This document shows, one piece after another, positions 41,498 through 51,088 of a stretch of 64,000 nucleotides of DNA. Positions within the stretch are counted from its first letter, which is position 1, and each line of letters begins with the position of its first letter. The DNA comes from Gilvimarinus sp. DA14. Its GTDB lineage: Bacteria; Pseudomonadota; Gammaproteobacteria; Pseudomonadales; Cellvibrionaceae. The stretch lies in assembly GCF_024204685.1 (NCBI RefSeq), contig NZ_CP100350.1:2396501-2460500 (forward strand). Direction: 5' to 3'. A program made the translations under genes and the position numbers. The notes under the pieces were generated by a model. The model made no database searches and was not told the origin of the DNA. It saw nothing but the letters and a program-made list of their open reading frames with translations.

Positions 41498-43155
41498 TCG
41501 ATGCCATCGCCGAATAAAATCCAGCCGATACTGGCACGGCCAACCCGCACCTTCGCGGTGCCCGTCATGCCAGGTAGCAATCGGTCAACCGGGCCGGGCA
41601 AAGCGCACTCAACGCGAAATACATTGCGCCCTTCACGCACCTCGCTAACCGGGGTAATGCGCTCCACCGAGAGAGGAATCTGGCGGTCGGGCAAGCTGGA
41701 CAACACCAGCGACCCGCTTTGACCTTTGCTCAGGCGGTTGATGTGCCGCTCGTCAATATAGGCAATCACCCGATAAGCACGGGTAGAGGAAATCTCGAAT
41801 AACACCTCACCGCGCTCTAAAGGCTTGCCCACGCTCTGGCGAATATCGTCAGAGACCACCACACCGCCAATGGGCGCACGAATTTGCGCACGCAACAGCT
41901 GCTGCTCCAAGAGCGCCAGCTTAGCCTCGGCCTGATCGACCTCGGCGGCAATCACGGCGGCCTGAGCACGCTCGGAGCTTGCCAGAGCGTTGTTGTACCT
42001 TTGCTGCAGCTGCTGCAATTCGGCCAGCAATTGGCGCCGCTCAAGGCGCAATTCGCGCTCTTGCATTTGTGCCAGCAGCTGTCCCTGCTTCACCGCATCC
42101 CCCGGGCCGACCAACACTTGCTCCAAATAGCCCTGGTCTGTGGCCACCACCAGGTTTTTCTCTTCGCCCTGCAGTAACGCATCGCCACTGATGCGATAGG
42201 GCACCGGTATGAGCGCAATGGCTAACACCAGCGCCGCTATTGCCGCCATGCGCAGGGCGCGTTTGCGCGCTGAAGATGTACGTAAAGTGATTGTCTCTCG
42301 GCTTTTGGCGCGCTCGGCGCTGGCGCGCAAACTTAACAACCGACCCACCGGGCGCAGTCGTTCTTGGCATTGGTTAAGTTGCGTCTTTACGACCTCAGCA
42401 TCCACCGCCCCGGTCCATTGCAAAACCAACACCGCTACGGGCTCACGCCCTTGCCACAGCAAACAACTGGCCAGGGCACTGGCGCCAGTGTGTTGGCCAA
42501 CATCAGCAAGATAAGGCAAGTCGGCTGAGGGCTCGCCCGAGATAAGCCAAGCGTCCCGGCGCCTTAGCAGGGCTTCATCCATCGCGCGGCGCAGGGTTTC
42601 GTTCACCTGGGTGCGCGGGTCAAAACTCGCACTGTGAGACAAAGCCTGAACCTTCACCCGGCGCCCGTCACTTAACCCCAGCGCTGCCTGGCTACAGTCC
42701 AGTTCAAACGACAGCTGATTGACCAGAGTAAGGCAGGCTTCTTCAAGAGAATGTTCGTTGAGCAAACGCAACACTAAATCAGGGTCGGCACCCTCGGCTT
42801 CATCCACCTCAATCGCGTATTGCAACCAGGGTTCGGCCAATTTGAAGCGCTTGCTACACACACTCAGGTGCTGGCGATCACGGCTATTGAGGCGCAACAC
42901 CAGAGCCCAGCTCGTACTAGCACCGCAGGGGAGAGCCATTAACATATCGGAATCGCCGTGCGGTTGCAGCGCCATGCGCTGTGTACTCAGCGCCCGCGCC
43001 GCCAGCGAATGAAACTCATCATCCATCGGCGCATTGGCGGGCCAAATGACGGGGCGACGCGCGCTGTCGGCGCAATGCAGTACCCCTAACTCAACCTCGT
43101 GGTTGGCCTGACAAAACCTTTGAAGCCATAACTGAGCGCAATTGGATACGGACAT
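41473..43155 (-). CDS. GAF-like / HlyD membrane adaptor
   Basis: 560 residues. The N-terminal about 290 residues are cytoplasmic and GAF-like (DLVLRLLNEHSLEEACLTLV, SASFDPRTQVNETLRRAMDE), followed by one membrane helix (about 302-322, LRMAAIAALVLAIALIPVPY). The periplasmic HlyD part has the lipoyl halves LEQVLVGPGDAVKQGQLLAQ and RAPIGGVVVSDDIRQSVGKP around a coiled coil, then a barrel ending PGPVDRLLPGMTGTAKVRVG. An unusual adaptor, since it joins a cytoplasmic sensor-like domain to a periplasmic arm. It starts ten bases after the apbE stop and overlaps the M50 gene. Confidence 0.85.
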   Translation of the reverse strand: MSVSNCAQLWLQRFCQANHEVELGVLHCADSARRPVIWPANAPMDDEFHSLAARALSTQRMALQPHGDSDMLMALPCGASTSWALVLRLNSRDRQHLSVCSKRFKLAEPWLQYAIEVDEAEGADPDLVLRLLNEHSLEEACLTLVNQLSFELDCSQAALGLSDGRRVKVQALSHSASFDPRTQVNETLRRAMDEALLRRRDAWLISGEPSADLPYLADVGQHTGASALASCLLWQGREPVAVLVLQWTGAVDAEVVKTQLNQCQERLRPVGRLLSLRASAERAKSRETITLRTSSARKRALRMAAIAALVLAIALIPVPYRISGDALLQGEEKNLVVATDQGYLEQVLVGPGDAVKQGQLLAQMQERELRLERRQLLAELQQLQQRYNNALASSERAQAAVIAAEVDQAEAKLALLEQQLLRAQIRAPIGGVVVSDDIRQSVGKPLERGEVLFEISSTRAYRVIAYIDERHINRLSKGQSGSLVLSSLPDRQIPLSVERITPVSEVREGRNVFRVECALPGPVDRLLPGMTGTAKVRVGRASIGWILFGDGIDWLRVNLW

Positions 43156-43165
43156 AACAATATTA

Positions 43166-44158
43166 TTATTCGCCTGCGGCTAAACCACTACTGTAATGCA
43201 CTTTGCCCTTGCGGGTAATCACTACCGCATCAAAGCCAGACAGTCGATTGATAAGTGTCAGCCCTTTTTCCACACCCAGCACAAATACGCTGGTGGACAG
43301 GGCGTCGGTATCAAAACCCTCGGGGCCGATAATACTAACGCTGGCCAGCTCACCAGCACTTTTACCACTTTGCGGGTTGATGATGTGGTGCACCCACTCA
43401 CCCTTGTCATCGATAAAATAGCGCTCGTAATCGCCCGAGGTGGAAATAGCGGCGTCCGTTAAAGGCAAGGTAATGGCTACACCATCGCCGCCACGGGGTT
43501 TTTTAATGCCTACCATCCAGGGGCGGCCGCGCCGGTCGCCCAGCACCCGGCTGTCGCCACCGGCGCTGACACTGGCGTGCTCGACCCCGTTTTTTCGCAG
43601 CAGCTCGATGGCCTGATCCACCGCATAGCCTTTGGCGATACCGCCTAAATCCACGTACACCGCCGGATGACGGTAGTAAACCGTGTGCGCCTCGGTATCC
43701 AGAACGACGTGTTTGTAATCGATGGCCGGTAGCAGCTCGGCACGCTGCTCGGCACTGGGCTGCTCGCCTTTGCGGTAATCGTAATAGCGCGCGAGCGACG
43801 CATAGGTAATATCGAACGCGCCTTCGGTAAGCTCACCGTAAAACAACGCTTTGTCTAGCAAGCGCGTCATTTCGCCGCTAATGGCCCAGGGGTTGGCGGC
43901 ATCGGCCACAGCGGCTTCGCGGTTCATTAGCGACAGATCACTTTGGGTTTTGTAGGGGCTGTACTGATCGTCAATACGGCGCATCTGTGTGAGCACCTGG
44001 GCAGCCAGGGTTTCGCCTTGCGTCAGGTTCTCGTGCCACAGGGTAACCGTCACTTGGGTGCCCATTATCTCGGCCTGACGGTAAATCCATTCAGCCCGCA
44101 CGACAGTGCTCAGTAGTGGCAGCACTAGCCACAAAATAATCAGTATTAACGGTCTCAT
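43166..44158 (-). CDS. apbE: FAD:protein FMN transferase
   Basis: 330 residues with a signal peptide or anchor (about 1-22). Typical ApbE motifs: IMGTQVTVTLWHENL near the start, DLGGIAKGYAVDQAIELL (about 172-190), ASVSAGGDSRVLGDRRGRPW, and FDTDALSTSVFVLGVEKGL near 290, whose Asp and Thr bind Mg2+. It transfers FMN from FAD onto a Thr of target redox proteins in the periplasm (Nqr or Rnf subunits, for example). No target gene is in the window. It lies immediately upstream of the HlyD/M50 genes and may share their transcript. Confidence 0.93.
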   Translation of the reverse strand: MRPLILIILWLVLPLLSTVVRAEWIYRQAEIMGTQVTVTLWHENLTQGETLAAQVLTQMRRIDDQYSPYKTQSDLSLMNREAAVADAANPWAISGEMTRLLDKALFYGELTEGAFDITYASLARYYDYRKGEQPSAEQRAELLPAIDYKHVVLDTEAHTVYYRHPAVYVDLGGIAKGYAVDQAIELLRKNGVEHASVSAGGDSRVLGDRRGRPWMVGIKKPRGGDGVAITLPLTDAAISTSGDYERYFIDDKGEWVHHIINPQSGKSAGELASVSIIGPEGFDTDALSTSVFVLGVEKGLTLINRLSGFDAVVITRKGKVHYSSGLAAGE

Positions 44159-44207
44159 GAGTAAGGCTCCGACGCAGGTGGAGCTATCTTAGCGGAGCCT
44201 TGGGTGC

Positions 44208-46589
44208 CTAAGCTACCGGCTCGGTGTTTGTGTCTTTCAGCAGCTCGAGAAAACAGGCGGGTTTGTGCAAGCCATAGCCCTGGGCGGCGTCGACGCCCAT
44301 GGTTTTTAGTACCTGCAGGCTCGCGTCGTTTTCGACAAACTCGGCAATGGTGTACTTGCCCAACGTTTGCCCCACTTCGTTAATCGCGCGCACCATAGCC
44401 AAATCGGTTTTGTCCGCGACGATATCGCGCACAAATACGCCGTCTATTTTTAAAGTATCGACCGGCAAACGCCGCAAGTAGCTAAACGACGACAGCCCAG
44501 TGCCAAAATCATCCAACGCGAAGCTGCAGCCGATTTTGCCCAGACTTTCCATCAGCGCGATAGCATCCAGCAAATTATTGACCGCCGCAGTCTCGGTAAT
44601 TTCAAAACAGATTTTCTCTGGCGGCACGGCGTAGCGCTGAAAACACTCGGCCACGTAGGTGTAAAAATCTGGTTGATCCAAAGACACGCCCGACAAATTG
44701 ATATGGCATTTATACAGGCGCTGCACATGCAGTGGGTGAGCCGCCAATAGCGAAAGAGTTTTATCAATTACCCAGCGATCAATTTGATTGGCCACGCCAA
44801 ATCTCTCGGCGGCGGGCAAAAAAGCCGAGGGCGGAACCACCTTTCCCGTCTCGTCTTTTAAGCGCACCAGCACCTCGTAGGAAATACTGTCGTCCTGTTG
44901 CTGGATAGGTATAATTTTTTGCGCATCGAGAAACAGTCGGTCGGAGTTCATCGCATCGCGGATGCGCCCCAGCCAGTTCATTTCGCCCTCGCGCTGACGC
45001 TGATGCTGATCGTCATCGCGCGACACATACACCCGGTTGCGCCCTTTTTCTTTCGCGAGATAACAGGCAATATCCGCCGCCCGCATAATCGATTCGGTAT
45101 CTTTATCATTGGCGGATATCGACACCACCCCCACACTGCAACTGATGTTGTAACTGTTGCCGTCCCAGGCGAAGTGAAACTCTTCGAGCGCTGCGCGCAG
45201 TTTTTCGGTAATGCGCCCCGCCACATCCAAAGGGCAGTTTTCTAAAATCATGGCAAACTCGTCGCCCCCCAGGCGGGCGAGCATATCGCAATCGCGCAGC
45301 TCGCGGCGAAATACATCCACCACCTGTTGCAACAAGCGGTCGCCGGCAAAATGGCCGGAGGTGTCATTCACCACTTTAAACTGATCCAGGTCGATAAAGC
45401 ACAGCGAGTGCTGTGTCGACTCAGCGCGCGCCCGTTTCAGTGAATCGGTGAGGCGCCGTTCAAAAGCGCGACGGTTGTACAAGCCTGTAAGGGCATCGTG
45501 GGTGGCCTGAAAACTCAACTCTTTAGACAGACGTCGCGATTCGGAAATATCCTCGACAATCACCACGCTCTCGCGGGCGTCGTGCGCGCGCGAATAAGTC
45601 AATCTGGCCCATAGCACTCGATTTTGCGAGCGCATTAAACGCTGCTCGACCGTAAAGCGCGACAATTCCCCCTGCGCCAGAGCGTCGCGCTGGGATTTAT
45701 CCAGACTCCAATCTTCCGGATGAATAAGATTCTGCAAACTGTGGCCTTTTAAATCTGGGCTCTCGCGATGCAGAATCTCGGCAATAGCGGGGTTGGCGCG
45801 GGTGATTACCCCCTTATTATCGAGATGTAAAATGCCGACCGCAGCCTGTTCAAAAATTGCCTGAAACTGACGCTGCGCGCCCTGCAGCAAATTCACCAAG
45901 CGCCAGATAAGCCAGCTGGCAAGCAGGGCAAAAACAATAAAAAAGATAATGCTGGCCAGCGTTAGTGTTTCGGTCAGCCAGCGGCTGGTGTCGGTCATTA
46001 CCCGACGAAAATCGGCCGCCAGTTGTTGTAACTCGATGTTGGTTTGATTGAGATTTTGATCCAACTGCTGCAGGTACTGGTCGTCGGTGGGGTTTTGCCA
46101 GTGGCCTTCCAGCTGATCGGCGATGTCAGTGAGAGTGAGAATGTACCGATCTGAATCGCGCCAGACAGAAAAGGCTCGCTGCAGAGCGCCCAGCTCACCA
46201 AAATCTTCGTACAGCCAGACCATCAGTGCGACATCGTCGGGGTGATTGCCACCGCGCACAAAAGCCTGGGTGATTTGATCGCCGGGGGCCTGCGCCTCCA
46301 TATACAAACGACCTTCGCGATCGGACAGAGGTATCACCAAGTACTCGCGCGCGCGCAGCAAATCGGCTTCATCGCCGTATTGGGCGTAGCGGCTTAAACT
46401 GTGCACTGCGCCTATCTGTGCCTGGTTCCAAACACTTAGACCACTTAAATAGGCGCTGGCTGCAGCCTGCAATTGCACCATGTTAACCGTAAGGCTGGTA
46501 GCCAAACCCAACAACGCCACCAGGCCCGCCACCAAGAGGGTCACCTTAAAAGGGTAAGTTAAGTTTGGCTGCGAACTATCCTTGGCCAT
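44208..46589 (-). CDS. Membrane PAS-GGDEF-EAL protein
   Basis: 793 residues. Two membrane helices (about 14-34 and 210-235) surround a helical CHASE3-like periplasmic domain. A PAS domain spans about 245-355. GGDEF follows, with an intact LARLGGDEFAMIL and an I-site-like RDCD upstream, and the EAL domain runs from about 540. The EAL signature reads YEVLVRL, with Val for Ala; catalytic-looking downstream motifs remain (CFEITETAAV, ALDDFGTGLSSFSYL, LKIDGVFV, AEFVEN). It could be bifunctional, or the cyclase may dominate. It stands alone, upstream of apbE by 49 bases on the same strand. Confidence 0.92.
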   Translation of the reverse strand: MAKDSSQPNLTYPFKVTLLVAGLVALLGLATSLTVNMVQLQAAASAYLSGLSVWNQAQIGAVHSLSRYAQYGDEADLLRAREYLVIPLSDREGRLYMEAQAPGDQITQAFVRGGNHPDDVALMVWLYEDFGELGALQRAFSVWRDSDRYILTLTDIADQLEGHWQNPTDDQYLQQLDQNLNQTNIELQQLAADFRRVMTDTSRWLTETLTLASIIFFIVFALLASWLIWRLVNLLQGAQRQFQAIFEQAAVGILHLDNKGVITRANPAIAEILHRESPDLKGHSLQNLIHPEDWSLDKSQRDALAQGELSRFTVEQRLMRSQNRVLWARLTYSRAHDARESVVIVEDISESRRLSKELSFQATHDALTGLYNRRAFERRLTDSLKRARAESTQHSLCFIDLDQFKVVNDTSGHFAGDRLLQQVVDVFRRELRDCDMLARLGGDEFAMILENCPLDVAGRITEKLRAALEEFHFAWDGNSYNISCSVGVVSISANDKDTESIMRAADIACYLAKEKGRNRVYVSRDDDQHQRQREGEMNWLGRIRDAMNSDRLFLDAQKIIPIQQQDDSISYEVLVRLKDETGKVVPPSAFLPAAERFGVANQIDRWVIDKTLSLLAAHPLHVQRLYKCHINLSGVSLDQPDFYTYVAECFQRYAVPPEKICFEITETAAVNNLLDAIALMESLGKIGCSFALDDFGTGLSSFSYLRRLPVDTLKIDGVFVRDIVADKTDLAMVRAINEVGQTLGKYTIAEFVENDASLQVLKTMGVDAAQGYGLHKPACFLELLKDTNTEPVA

Positions 46590-47246
46590 GGTCCTTGCTT
46601 AGTTCGATGTAAGATTCAGAGCTCATTGGTTACTCAGTTAAGCAGTCTTGCATTAAAATTTCCATTTTAGTGGAACCTTGATTTACAGCTTCCCCTACCG
46701 CTTCGAGAGGAAGGAAACAACCATTATCTGCCCTGCCCACTTACAAAACACCTTACGCAGAAGCGATACAATTGACAAGTTAGCACCGACCAGCAGCGAA
46801 AACTCCCAAGCTAAAGCCACCACTTGCCTCTTGCGGTTACTTTCACGAACATTCAAACCATAGCCTACCGCTCCTGCTTTAGGTCAAAACGTCTCATCGC
46901 GCCGGCAGCCAAATCGATACTTCAGCCAATGTATAGCTTATAGCTCTTGCTTCGATATACAGACCCACGGCGGAGCCAGATCGATGATGGCAGGGCCCTA
47001 AACAGATGCCGAATTTCTTCTTCGTTGTAGCGGGGCAGGATCACGAACAAGAAGGCTGCATCCTGGTTAGAGCATCGTTTAACTCGGCGCTAGCAGATAC
47101 GCCGACTGTTATTTAACTCTCTTTATCCGCAACAGATATGACCCGGCATCACACATCCACTGTGTAATCTAGGCCAGAAAAAGTAACCCATCATTCCTAA
47201 CAGGCCAACAAGCCCTTGTCGATCGTATTCTCATGCCTTTTACAGT
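46590..47246. other. Gene-poor intergenic region
   Basis: About 657 bases with no convincing gene. The only notable reading is an open minus-strand frame at 46922-47089 without a start codon or ribosome-binding site. Its predicted product (centre ILPRYNEEEIRHLFRALP) could be a decayed gene remnant. Plus-strand 46678-46863 also looks non-coding. No tRNA or riboswitch was recognised. Confidence 0.4.
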
Positions 47247-47666
47247 CTATTTTTTCCCTCGCTCTTTTACCAAACGCACATAGCTGTACCAGCAAAATAC
47301 TACGGTGCCTATAAACAACGCATAAAACACACTCGATAGAGTCAGCGCAATTTCTAACGAACCGGGAGCTTCATTGATAAAAGCCATCGTACCTAAAGAT
47401 AGGTCCGCTAGTGCTTCCAGCTCGGCGACAAAGCCTTTAACCACATCGCCATTAAATCGTATAAGCCGGGCAGTAAAAAAGGAAAAATCAATATATAGAA
47501 AAGTAATTATAATTAGAAAACCGGCATTTAAATGTCGTATAGCTAATTGTGCTATCGCCAGTAGACCGAACGTGATACTGACCCAAAACTGAAGAATATT
47601 CCAACTTCGATTGATGTATTCACTGGCCAGATACACATACTCGTACTCCTGCATAAATCTATTCAC
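47247..47666 (-). CDS. Small multi-span membrane protein of unknown function
   Basis: 139 residues with three hydrophobic segments: FWVSITFGLLAIAQLAI (about 27-43), AGFLIIITFLYIDFSFF (48-64) and VFYALFIGTVVFCWYSYV (113-130). Between helices 2 and 3 lies a soluble stretch with VVKGFVAELEALADLSLGTM. The C-terminus is basic. Isolated gene; codon use and AT content are a little higher than its neighbours. No family recognised. Confidence 0.6.
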   Translation of the reverse strand: MNRFMQEYEYVYLASEYINRSWNILQFWVSITFGLLAIAQLAIRHLNAGFLIIITFLYIDFSFFTARLIRFNGDVVKGFVAELEALADLSLGTMAFINEAPGSLEIALTLSSVFYALFIGTVVFCWYSYVRLVKERGKK

Positions 47667-48008
47667 TCCCTTCGTAAAAACTGACTACAGCACTGAATCG
47701 GATAGCCGATTAGCTCGCTATTTATATCGGTCAACACAGCAATAACGTAGCCGCCCGTGGAAGCTTAGGGTGGTAACGATCGCTTACAAATTTATCAAGC
47801 ACTCGCACAATATAGCGCGCTTAAAATTATGTTAGGACACCCAATTAACTGTGAGTTTTCGGCTAATGATTAATGGCACGATCGGCAACTTTCGCAGAAG
47901 GTTTAGCCAAGGGGCGCTTTCTCAACTTTCTGCAATATTCACATAGATCTCACAAAACGGACCGCAATGGTTTCATTCCTATAACTTCAAGCCTTAACGA
48001 GAATTAGA
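47667..48008. other. Intergenic region, no recognised elements
   Basis: About 340 bases between two minus-strand genes. It should contain the promoter of the small membrane protein gene, but I see no clear conserved boxes, repeats or coding frame. Confidence 0.4.
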
Positions 48009-48029
48009 AAGCCCGGCGATACCGGGCTT
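48009..48029 (-). terminator. Terminator-like hairpin after the sulfatase gene
   Basis: Minus-strand stem AAGCCCGG with CCGGGCTT around a TATCG loop, seven bases past the sulfatase stop, followed by TCTAATTC, a weak T tract. Confidence 0.65.
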
Positions 48030-48036
48030 GGAGAGC

Positions 48037-50391
48037 TTACAAGTACTTAATGTAAAATCTTTCGATATCGCTGTTGAACTTAAACGGCGCTCTATCAAAG
48101 TAGGCCATAGAGACGGGGGAATAGCTGTCCATACCTACATCGAAGGAATCGTTTGCGGTAAACGCAAGCGCCGCGGTTCTGGGAACCTTCGTGCTTGCCA
48201 CTTCTTTACCGTTAATCGATATAGAAATGTTCGCCTCGCCGCGCACTTTAGGAATTAAGGTTTTCACCTGAATATTGACTTTGCCTTGCGGCAGTTTTTC
48301 GTCAATGACCAGCGAGGTTCGCTCAATTTCAAAAAGGTTGTATTCGTAATTGAGTTTGCCTTTATCAAGCCATAACGACACACCGCCAGAGAAAGCGCCC
48401 AGGGCGTAGAGAACACCTTCGGAATCTTTGTTTAAGTTTACGTCTATATCCACCAGGTTACTGCGCGAGCCCACTTTAGGCCCGGCAAATTCAGGCACGC
48501 CGGTAACGTCTTGGGTATAGTGAAACTCGGTAGCGGGATTGCTTGGCGCAGATTGCGGGCTCCAGATAATAGACCACAAGCCGCCGCCAATGGGGTAGAC
48601 GTTATTGGCCTTGGCTTCTTTATCAAACAGCTTTTGCATTTGCTGCAGTTTTTTCGGGTTTTTCGCGGCTAAATCATTAGCCTGGGAAAAGTCTTCCTGC
48701 AAGTTATAAAGCTGCCAAGTGTCGTTTTCAGGTGTCCACTTTAATGCTTCTGGTGAAATTCCCGGCACCCATGGCACGCGAGGCCCCCAGGCGGAGGCAA
48801 ACCAGCCGTCGGCGTAAATGCCTCGATCCCCCATCACCTCAAAGTACTGCGCTTTTTTCTGGCCTTTGGCGTCTGCCTTATCGAAGGTGTACGCCATGCT
48901 GATACCATCCATGGGCTGCTGTGATACGCCATCCACCAACTTGGGCGGTTCAATGCCAATCACGTCGTAAATCGTGGGGACGATGTCGTTAACGTGGTGA
49001 AATTGCGCACGGGGTTTGTTATCAGGCTTGATGTGCCCGGGCCAAGACACCACCAAGGGGGTGCGGGTGCCGCCAAAGTGCGAGGCATTTAGCTTAGTGC
49101 CCTGAAACGGGGTTGACCCGGCCCAGGCCCAACCGGCGTGGTACATATTGTCGGTTTTGTTGCTGCCCAAAACATCCAAACCGCCCAGCTCATTTAGGGC
49201 CTTGATGTGATCTTTAATTTCCGTGGCGATACCATTTTGCGCTAACAGCTCGCTGATAGAGCCGTACTGGCCCTCCGAGCTGGAGCCGTTGTCGCCCCAG
49301 ATATAAAATATTAACGTGTTTTCGCGCAGGCCCAGTTTTTCAACTTCGTCCACTAACTTGCCAGCGTGAACATCGGCGTGCTCAGTGTAGCCCGCAAACA
49401 CTTCCATTAGACGGCGCTGAAACGCGCGCTCATCTTCCGGAATGCTATCCCACGCGGCCATGGTATCGGCCCTTGGGGTTAGCTGGGTATTTTCAGGTAT
49501 CCAACCCAGCTCTTTTTGTTGCGCAAAAATGTCTTTGCGCAGTTCATCCCAGCCTTCATCAAACTGGCCTTTGTACTTGTCTGCCCACTCTTTAAAAATA
49601 TGGTGCGGACCGTGGGATGCACCGGGTGCCCAGTACATTAAAAAGGGTTTGTCGGGCTGTAAGGCTGTATGGTTGCGCAGCCAGGATATAGCCTTGTCGG
49701 TCATATCTTCGGTGAAGTGGTAGCCCTCTTCGTGTACCGCAGGTAAACGCACGGTGTTTTCAACAATCGCTGGCTCCCACTGAGACGATTCACCCGCTAA
49801 GAAGCCGTAAAAATAGTCAAAGCCTACCAGCCGGCCCGTGGGCCAGCGCTCGTAGGGGCCCTGGCTGGTGGTCTGCTCGGCTGGGGTGTTGTGCCATTTG
49901 CCAAAGGCCGAAGTGGCATAACCGTAATACCCCAACACTTTCGCCACCGAGGCGGTTGTCGCGGGCCAGTGGCCGCTATAACCATCCCAATCATTAGCCA
50001 GTTCGGCAATTTGGCCAAAGCCTGAGCGGTGATGATTGCGCCCGGTTAACACCGATGCCCGGGTAGGAGAACACATGGCCGCATTGTGAAAGCTGTTGTA
50101 GGCAATACCTTCATTGGCTAGACGGCTCACGGTAGGGGTATTGATTGGCCCACCAAAGGTACTGGGCAAAGCGGGGCCCACATCATCGAGCATGATGATG
50201 AGAATATTTGGTGAGTTGTCGGGTAAATGTTGTTTCGGTTTTTGCGGGGAGTAAACAGAATCGGCAATGGTGGGGCCGGCTTTACTGCCCGAAGGGGTGG
50301 GCGAAAATGGCAGAGACTCTTGGGCGACTGCGGTCCCGCCAAACATTAACAATGCCGCCAGGCAGGCGGTGCGTCTGAGTTTTTGTAACAT
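48037..50391 (-). CDS. Secreted arylsulfatase (formylglycine type)
   Basis: 784 residues with a signal peptide (about 1-23, cleavage near AVA). Sulfatase hallmarks: NILIIMLDDVGPALPSTFGG (metal-binding DD), the CSPTRASVLTGR sequence near residue 105 whose Cys matures to formylglycine, FGKWHNTPAEQ, and MYWAPGASHGPHH. The remaining Asp/Asn metal ligand is in FYIWGDNGSSSEGQYGS. The C-terminal 170 residues are a beta-rich accessory domain. It resembles the large arylsulfatases of S1 subfamily 4. The natural substrate is unknown. The ribosome-binding site AAGGAGAAGG is strong. No anaerobic maturase lies adjacent. Confidence 0.92.
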   Translation of the reverse strand: MLQKLRRTACLAALLMFGGTAVAQESLPFSPTPSGSKAGPTIADSVYSPQKPKQHLPDNSPNILIIMLDDVGPALPSTFGGPINTPTVSRLANEGIAYNSFHNAAMCSPTRASVLTGRNHHRSGFGQIAELANDWDGYSGHWPATTASVAKVLGYYGYATSAFGKWHNTPAEQTTSQGPYERWPTGRLVGFDYFYGFLAGESSQWEPAIVENTVRLPAVHEEGYHFTEDMTDKAISWLRNHTALQPDKPFLMYWAPGASHGPHHIFKEWADKYKGQFDEGWDELRKDIFAQQKELGWIPENTQLTPRADTMAAWDSIPEDERAFQRRLMEVFAGYTEHADVHAGKLVDEVEKLGLRENTLIFYIWGDNGSSSEGQYGSISELLAQNGIATEIKDHIKALNELGGLDVLGSNKTDNMYHAGWAWAGSTPFQGTKLNASHFGGTRTPLVVSWPGHIKPDNKPRAQFHHVNDIVPTIYDVIGIEPPKLVDGVSQQPMDGISMAYTFDKADAKGQKKAQYFEVMGDRGIYADGWFASAWGPRVPWVPGISPEALKWTPENDTWQLYNLQEDFSQANDLAAKNPKKLQQMQKLFDKEAKANNVYPIGGGLWSIIWSPQSAPSNPATEFHYTQDVTGVPEFAGPKVGSRSNLVDIDVNLNKDSEGVLYALGAFSGGVSLWLDKGKLNYEYNLFEIERTSLVIDEKLPQGKVNIQVKTLIPKVRGEANISISINGKEVASTKVPRTAALAFTANDSFDVGMDSYSPVSMAYFDRAPFKFNSDIERFYIKYL

Positions 50392-50519
50392 CGTCCTTCT
50401 CCTTGTTAGCTATGCCTGCCACGTAAGTACCCTGCAGCACGCGGTAAAAACCCTAAGTTTAGTTAGGGTTAGGGTGTTTAAAAGTGAGCATTACCCGTCG
50501 CACGGGAATTGTCGTCTAA

Positions 50520-51059
50520 CTAATCCATTCCCGTGGGCAAGCCATCAATACTTTGCCGGTTTTTCTGCTGCCAGTATTCCTTGATACCTTCTTCGCCTTT
50601 ATTTTCAGCCCACTGATTTAATTGCTCGCGCTCGCCACGGTAATCGAAAAAGGGCACCGCCATACCGCAGGAGGTTTGCACCAGATCGACCGCAACATCA
50701 AATATTTGCCGCGCACCCGGCAGCGGGTTGAAGTGGGCGTAAAGAGTCGCCCAATCGGCATCGTCCGGGTGTATAACTCGCGCGCTTCCGTACAGGCGCA
50801 AAATCATCGGCGCACCTTCAAAAGCACAAAACATTATGGTCATGCGAGGGTTTACACGAATGTGGGCGGCGGTTTCATTACCCGAGCCAGTAACGTTGAG
50901 CCAAATGACCCGGTTGGCATCCAACACGCGCAGTGAATCCATACCCTTGGGTGAAACATTGACCCGGCTGTCATCGCTCGCGGTGGCGACAAAAAAGAGT
51001 TGTTGACGATCGATAAAATTCGCCAGTTCTGTACTTATTGTTTGGTATTGGCGTCCCAC
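50520..51059 (-). CDS. Pyridoxamine 5'-phosphate oxidase-family protein
   Basis: 179 residues from the GTG at 51059, which is preceded by AGGAG eight bases away; the ATG at 51125 would overlap the upstream gene and add residues foreign to the family. The FMN-binding split barrel is evident: LANFIDRQQLFFVATASDDS, VNVSPKGMDSLRVLDANRVI, then NPRMTIMFCAFEGAPMILRL. The protein resembles small PPOX proteins that bind flavin or F420, not PdxH itself. Role unknown. It starts 29 bases after a lipoprotein gene on the same strand. Confidence 0.85.
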   Translation of the reverse strand: MGRQYQTISTELANFIDRQQLFFVATASDDSRVNVSPKGMDSLRVLDANRVIWLNVTGSGNETAAHIRVNPRMTIMFCAFEGAPMILRLYGSARVIHPDDADWATLYAHFNPLPGARQIFDVAVDLVQTSCGMAVPFFDYRGEREQLNQWAENKGEEGIKEYWQQKNRQSIDGLPTGMD

Positions 51060-51088
51060 TTGCCACTCCTGCTTGCAGAAATTTTTAC

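Noticed and set aside
46922-47089. Open minus-strand frame with ILPRYNEEEIRHLFRALP
   Set aside because: No start codon or ribosome-binding site, only about 55 codons, and no domain recognised; it may be a remnant but cannot be supported as a gene.
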